Source of the DNA: Proteobacteria bacterium SG_bin5
GTDB lineage: Bacteria > Pseudomonadota > Alphaproteobacteria > Sphingomonadales > Sphingomonadaceae
DNA length: 64,000 bases
NCBI GenBank assembly: GCA_002083475.1
Contig: LWDI01000060.1
Coordinates: forward strand, 1-64,000
Direction: 5' to 3'
Shown: piece by piece, positions 60,632 through 64,000 of the stretch
How the letters are laid out: every line of letters starts with the position of its first letter
Numbering within the stretch: the stretch's first letter is position 1
Notes under the pieces: model-generated
The model's database searches: none
What the model was told of the DNA's origin: nothing
Seen by the model: only the letters and a program-made list of their open reading frames with translations
Program-made: the position numbers and the translations under genes

Positions 60632-61857
60632 GCCGCGTCGGGGAGCGGCTCCGAGGTCGGCGCGCCGATCGTGGCGCCTTCCATCCGCGCCAAATGCAGA
60701 CCGATCGCATGCACGAATCCCGGCTTGAAACGGAGTGAACTCGCGAGGATCCGCTTGTGGAAGCCTTGAGTCGCCCGCAACGAAAGCGGCTGACCCGGAA
60801 AACGAAGAAACGTCTCGAGCGGCGCAGACGGACGGACCACCGGCCACGAGCCGAGCGGCACCCGATACCGCTTCGTGCCGTCGAACCAAGCGGCGGCGGG
60901 CCAGGGTTCGTCCGCCGCGAGTGCGTCACCCGGTTCGAGCGTGACCGGCTTGCGCGTCGCGAGCCGCTCGCCGATCCATTGGGCGACCTCGACGCTGATC
61001 GCATTGCCGACCAGCAGCCACCGGCGCCGCTGTTTGAAGCTGCCGCCACCGACCGCGTCGCAGCGATCTTCGAGATCGGTCCAGCCGATCGGAAACCCCT
61101 GTAGCCGCTCGCAATCGCGGACGTCCGGCGTGATCACGCGGCCGTCCTTCAGCAAGATCGCCGGCGGAGAGGGAATCGATACCGTCGAACCGCCCTTTAG
61201 CGTCGGCACGCAATTTTCGCCCCAGCCGATGCCGGTCTTGCCTTCGGTCCAGTAGAAACCATGCGCCGCCTCGTGGAGCGCGAAGCTGCGCTGATCGGGT
61301 ATTTCGTCGCCGTGGAACAGCACCTCGCGTGGGTCGCCTTCCAGTGTCGCGAACAAGAAGAGGCGGAGCCTGCGCTGCGGTAGGCCGAAGGCGCGCGCAT
61401 CGATCGTGCGATAGGCCCAGCGATAGCCCAGCGCCTCGAGCGCCGTGACCACGTGCCGCATATAGGCGCCCCTGTGAAGCTGGCGCCAATTTGGGACGTT
61501 TTCGAGCAGCAAATTGGCGAAACGCCGCCGTTCGAGCAGCGCGAGCGTATCGATGATGAGACTGGATCGTCCGCCTTCGAAGCCTCTCGTCGTACCGGCT
61601 TGGCTGAAATCGGTGCAGGGAAAACCGGCGGTCAAAAGATCGGATTCGGGCGAGATCGTCGCCAGCAGTTCGTCGGTCCTTCGAACGTCGCGTGTGACGG
61701 GGACATCGGGAAATCGCGCGCGCAGCACCGACACCGCCTCCGGGTCGCATTCGCAAAAGAGGCTGGCGCGGTGGCCGGCTCGGCCGAGCCCTAGCTCGAG
61801 GCCGCCGATGCCGCCGAAGAGGGCGGTGATGTCATGCGATGTTCCCGCTTTGGTCAT
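60628..61857 (-). CDS. DNA (cytosine-5-)-methyltransferase
   Basis: 409-residue C5 methyltransferase with all main motifs in order: I ALFGGIGGLELGLGRAG, IV GFPCTDFSQAG (catalytic Cys), VI LLLENVPN, VIII PQRRLRLFLFA, IX CERLQGFPIGW and X VGNAISVEVAQW. The target-recognition part lies between VIII and IX; the C-terminal 100 residues extend beyond motif X and are unusual for the family, perhaps DNA-contacting. Start at ATG giving MTKAGTSHDIT. Part of a methylase-vsr pair with an opposing candidate nuclease. Confidence 0.93.
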   Translation of the reverse strand: MTKAGTSHDITALFGGIGGLELGLGRAGHRASLFCECDPEAVSVLRARFPDVPVTRDVRRTDELLATISPESDLLTAGFPCTDFSQAGTTRGFEGGRSSLIIDTLALLERRRFANLLLENVPNWRQLHRGAYMRHVVTALEALGYRWAYRTIDARAFGLPQRRLRLFLFATLEGDPREVLFHGDEIPDQRSFALHEAAHGFYWTEGKTGIGWGENCVPTLKGGSTVSIPSPPAILLKDGRVITPDVRDCERLQGFPIGWTDLEDRCDAVGGGSFKQRRRWLLVGNAISVEVAQWIGERLATRKPVTLEPGDALAADEPWPAAAWFDGTKRYRVPLGSWPVVRPSAPLETFLRFPGQPLSLRATQGFHKRILASSLRFKPGFVHAIGLHLARMEGATIGAPTSEPLPDAA

Positions 61858-61966
61858 GCTGCCTTCTTGCCATGAAATCAGGGCGAACTCGAGCCCCTTT
61901 TTGCACGGGTCGAGGATTTTGGGACGATCGATGACTATCGGCGTTAGCGAGCAAGCGCCGCCCCCC

Positions 61967-62458
61967 TCACCCCAACCCCGCCAACAACCGCCGTTCCTCC
62001 CCCGGCACCAGTTCCTCGAGCACCGCCCAGAACCCGCCGACCGCGCCCTGGCCCGCCGCCGCATAGGCCGCGGCGAGCTTCGCGCGGACCAAGTCGAACA
62101 GCTCGGCCTCGAGCGCGCGCCCGGCCTCGGTCAGGTGCAGGCGGCGTTCGCGGCGGTCGCGGGGGCCGGGGCGGGCCTCGATCAGGCCCCGCGCCACGAG
62201 CTCGCCCTGCACCCGGCCGAAGGATTGCTTGGTCACCCCCAACAGCCCCAGCAATTGGGTGACCGTCGCATCGGGCGCGCGGGCGATGAAATAGAGCGCG
62301 CGGGCGTGGGCGCGGCCGAGGCCCAGCTCGGCGAGCCGCGCGTCGGCCGCGCGCAGCAGCGCGGCGTGGCCGAAGGCGAGCAGCTCGATCCCGCGCCGCA
62401 GCTCGGCCTCGCGCAGGAACAGGGCGGATGCGGCCGGGTGCGCCATGTTGCCGAGCAT
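61967..62458 (-). CDS. MarR-family transcriptional regulator
   Basis: 163-residue winged-helix regulator: LGRAHARALYFIARAPDATVTQLLGLLGVTKQSFGRVQGELVARGLIEARPGPRDRRERRLHLTEAG contains the helix-turn-helix and wing (DRRERR). Starts at 62458 or the second ATG at 62446. Divergent from ilvE; the 47 bases between the genes could hold an operator for both, though no palindrome stands out. Confidence 0.88.
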   Translation of the reverse strand: MLGNMAHPAASALFLREAELRRGIELLAFGHAALLRAADARLAELGLGRAHARALYFIARAPDATVTQLLGLLGVTKQSFGRVQGELVARGLIEARPGPRDRRERRLHLTEAGRALEAELFDLVRAKLAAAYAAAGQGAVGGFWAVLEELVPGEERRLLAGLG

Positions 62459-62505
62459 GGCGGCTTTGCCTAAGGGGTCAAGGCGTTCTCGAACAAGGAT
62501 GTGGC

Positions 62506-63609
62506 ATGCTCGATCCTCTCGCTCTTCCCCCGGGCTTCACCAGCGTGCCGCATCCCGCGCCGACTTCGCCCGAAGCGCGCGCCGCCTTGCTCGAAAACCC
62601 TGGCTTCGGGCGGGTCTTCACCGATCACATGGTGACGATCCGCTACCGCGAGGGGCAGGGCTGGCACGATGCCCAACTCGGCCCCCGCGCGCCGCTCGGC
62701 TTCGATCCGGCGACCGCGGTGCTCCATTATGCGCAGGAAATTTTCGAAGGGCTGAAGGCCTATCGCCGCGCCGATGGCGGGGTCGCGCTGTTCCGGCCGG
62801 AGGCGAACGCGCGCCGGCTGCGCGCCTCGGCCGAGCGCATGGCGATGGTGCCGCTGCCCGAGGAGTTGTTCGTCGAGGCGGTGACGTTGCTCGCCCGCGC
62901 CGAGCGCGACTGGATTCCGCCCCAGCAAGACGGCGCGCTCTATCTGCGCCCGTTCATCATCGCGAGCGAGGTGTTCCTGGGGGTGAAGCCCTCGACCGAT
63001 TATATCTTCGCGGTGATCGCCTCCTCGGTCGGCGCTTATTTCAAGGGCGAGGCGCCGGCGGTCTCGCTTTGGGTCTCGACCGATTACACCCGGGCGGCGC
63101 CGGGCGGCACGGGGGCGGCGAAATGCGGCGGCAATTATGCCGCGAGCCTGATCGCCCAGGCCGAGGCCACGCGGCGCGGGCATGACCAAGTGCTGTTCCT
63201 CGACGCGGTCGAGCGCCGCTGGATCGAGGAATTGGGCGGCATGAACATCTTCTTCGTGTTCGACGACGGCAGCCTGCTCACCCCGCCGCTCTCGGGGACG
63301 ATCCTGGCCGGAATCACCCGCGATTCGCTCCTCACCCTCGCGCGCGACCGGGGGCTGACGGTGCGCGAGGAACGCTATGCGATCGACCAGGCGCGGGCTG
63401 ATGCCGAAGGCGGCCGGTTGGTCGAGGCCTTTGCTTGCGGCACGGCGGCGGTGGTCACCGCGATCGGGCGGATGACTTTGGGCGAGGCGAGCTTCACCAT
63501 CGGCACCGGCGCGCCGGGGCAGGTGACGCAAGCGCTGCGCCAGGCGTTGGTCGATCTGCAATTCGGCCGCGCGCCCGATCCTTATGGGTGGCATGTGCGG
63601 ATCGCTTAA
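62506..63609 (+). CDS. ilvE: Branched-chain-amino-acid aminotransferase
   Basis: 367-residue fold-IV PLP aminotransferase (long BCAT type). HYAQEIFEGLKAYRRADGGVALFRPEANARRL start region, YLRPFIIASEVFLGVKPS, PGGTGAAKCGGNYAASLIAQAEA with the PLP Lys, EELGGMNIFFVFDDGSLLTPPLSGTILAGITRDSLL (motif ends), and ACGTAAVVTAIGRM. Links Leu/Ile/Val with their keto acids. Start at ATG giving MLDPLALPPGFT. tRNA-Gln follows on the same strand. Confidence 0.95.
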   Translation: MLDPLALPPGFTSVPHPAPTSPEARAALLENPGFGRVFTDHMVTIRYREGQGWHDAQLGPRAPLGFDPATAVLHYAQEIFEGLKAYRRADGGVALFRPEANARRLRASAERMAMVPLPEELFVEAVTLLARAERDWIPPQQDGALYLRPFIIASEVFLGVKPSTDYIFAVIASSVGAYFKGEAPAVSLWVSTDYTRAAPGGTGAAKCGGNYAASLIAQAEATRRGHDQVLFLDAVERRWIEELGGMNIFFVFDDGSLLTPPLSGTILAGITRDSLLTLARDRGLTVREERYAIDQARADAEGGRLVEAFACGTAAVVTAIGRMTLGEASFTIGTGAPGQVTQALRQALVDLQFGRAPDPYGWHVRIA

Positions 63610-63656
63610 ACCCCCTTTTCAGCGCGGGCTTTGATGCTTAAAGAGCCGCGCTCTGC

Positions 63657-63731
63657 TGGGGCGTCGCCAAGCGGTAAGGCAACGGTTTTTGGTACCGTCA
63701 TGCGGAGGTTCGAATCCTCCCGCCCCAGCCA
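63657..63731 (+). tRNA. tRNA-Gln (anticodon UUG)
   Basis: 75 bases with 7-base acceptor stem TGGGGCG/CGCCCCA, D arm, anticodon stem ACGGT/ACCGT with loop TTTTGGT (anticodon TTG), T arm GGAGGTTCGAATCCTCC and encoded CCA end. Confidence 0.95.
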
Positions 63732-63755
63732 ATCGCACTTACGGATTTTCGCGGG

Positions 63756-64000
63756 GTGAGCCCCAAGGTGAGCAAATCGGATAAGCCAGGGCGCGTATCC
63801 ACCGGATGGTCGACCGTGTCGGTCGATGAGCTCCGTCAGGCGCTGACGATCGCGCTGCTCCTGCCGCCGCCGACCGGGGCGGTGGAGGGGGATGGGCCGA
63901 TGTTCGCCGCCTTCGCCGCGCGCTTCGGCGATGACAAGGCCGATGCTTTGTTGCGGCGGGTGATGGCCTTGTTGTTGTGGATGAACAGCGACGACAGCGT
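63756..64000 (+). CDS. Unrecognised partial protein, 3' end outside window
   Basis: Open frame from a GTG at 63756 (or 63768) to the window edge, starting KVSKSDKPGRVSTGWSTVSV and continuing with ELRQALTIALLLPPP. No family recognised from 80 residues. It begins 25 bases after the tRNA-Gln CCA end, where integrated elements often start, but it does not look like an integrase. Confidence 0.4.
   Translation, partial: MSPKVSKSDKPGRVSTGWSTVSVDELRQALTIALLLPPPTGAVEGDGPMFAAFAARFGDDKADALLRRVMALLLWMNSDDS

Noticed and set aside
63616..63655. Terminator after ilvE
   Set aside because: An AGCGCGG/CCGCGCT stem is present but no T-run follows and the tRNA starts immediately after.
63732..64000. Possible integrase gene next to tRNA-Gln marking a genomic island
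   Set aside because: The visible 80 residues do not resemble a tyrosine or serine recombinase and the window ends.

Overview
The window is a very GC-rich chromosomal stretch of an alphaproteobacterium, most probably a sphingomonad (Sphingomonadales). That call rests on gene content and gene order: lepB-rnc-era, an Rrf2 regulator followed by sufBCDS-sufT-sufA, a coniferyl-aldehyde-type dehydrogenase, COX15 haem A synthase, an rplM-rpsI pair, and many short hairpin repeats typical of these genomes. It is inference from protein resemblance, not a database search.

Layout. 1-10 kb: end of a GGDEF/EAL protein, a cation-efflux-type membrane protein, mfd, sdhE and recG. 10-12.6 kb: a metallo-beta-lactamase-fold protein, then a base-composition island with a lysozyme-like protein overlapping an LprI-type lysozyme-inhibitor gene, which looks like an effector/immunity pair. 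12.7-24 kb: acyl-CoA and amino-acid catabolism (two thiolases, a MaoC hydratase, putA, an aldehyde dehydrogenase), a prepilin peptidase and an MscS channel. 24-37.8 kb: housekeeping genes (nth, dapB, sirtuin, nitrilase, era, rnc, lepB, pgi, gor, arfB, a pseudouridine synthase, an M15 peptidase). 37.9-45.4 kb: the SUF iron-sulfur operon, interrupted between sufB and sufC by a repeat-bounded DUF559 nuclease gene, a second copy of the sufB 3' end, a small ORF, a truncated sufC and a PhyH-type dioxygenase. 45.4-51.8 kb: methylcrotonyl-CoA-carboxylase-type genes, again interrupted by a repeat-bounded DUF559 gene. 52-59.4 kb: cytochrome c, rpsI, rplM, COX15, zur, tlyA, tspO, ubiK, a YbjN protein and proC. 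59.4-61.9 kb: a restriction-modification-type cassette (C5 cytosine methylase, Vsr nickase and an unrecognised 275-residue protein). 62-64 kb: a MarR regulator, ilvE, tRNA-Gln(UUG) and the start of an unrecognised gene.

The most distinctive structure is the repeat system. At least five families of hairpin-forming repeats occur, mostly as inverted pairs. Two unrelated DUF559 (Vsr-like fold) nuclease genes each lie exactly between inverted arms, one pair of about 37 bp and one of about 58 bp, and the same arm families also occur as short gene-less pairs. One gene-less copy is read through in frame inside PutA; another repeat family is read through inside SufS and forms the tail of the Rrf2 regulator. 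I suggest that DUF559 nuclease plus palindromic arms form a mobile or REP-like unit with non-autonomous derivatives.

Coordinates use the most plausible start codons; several overlaps (ATGA, TTGA, GTGA, TGATG) were used to choose starts.
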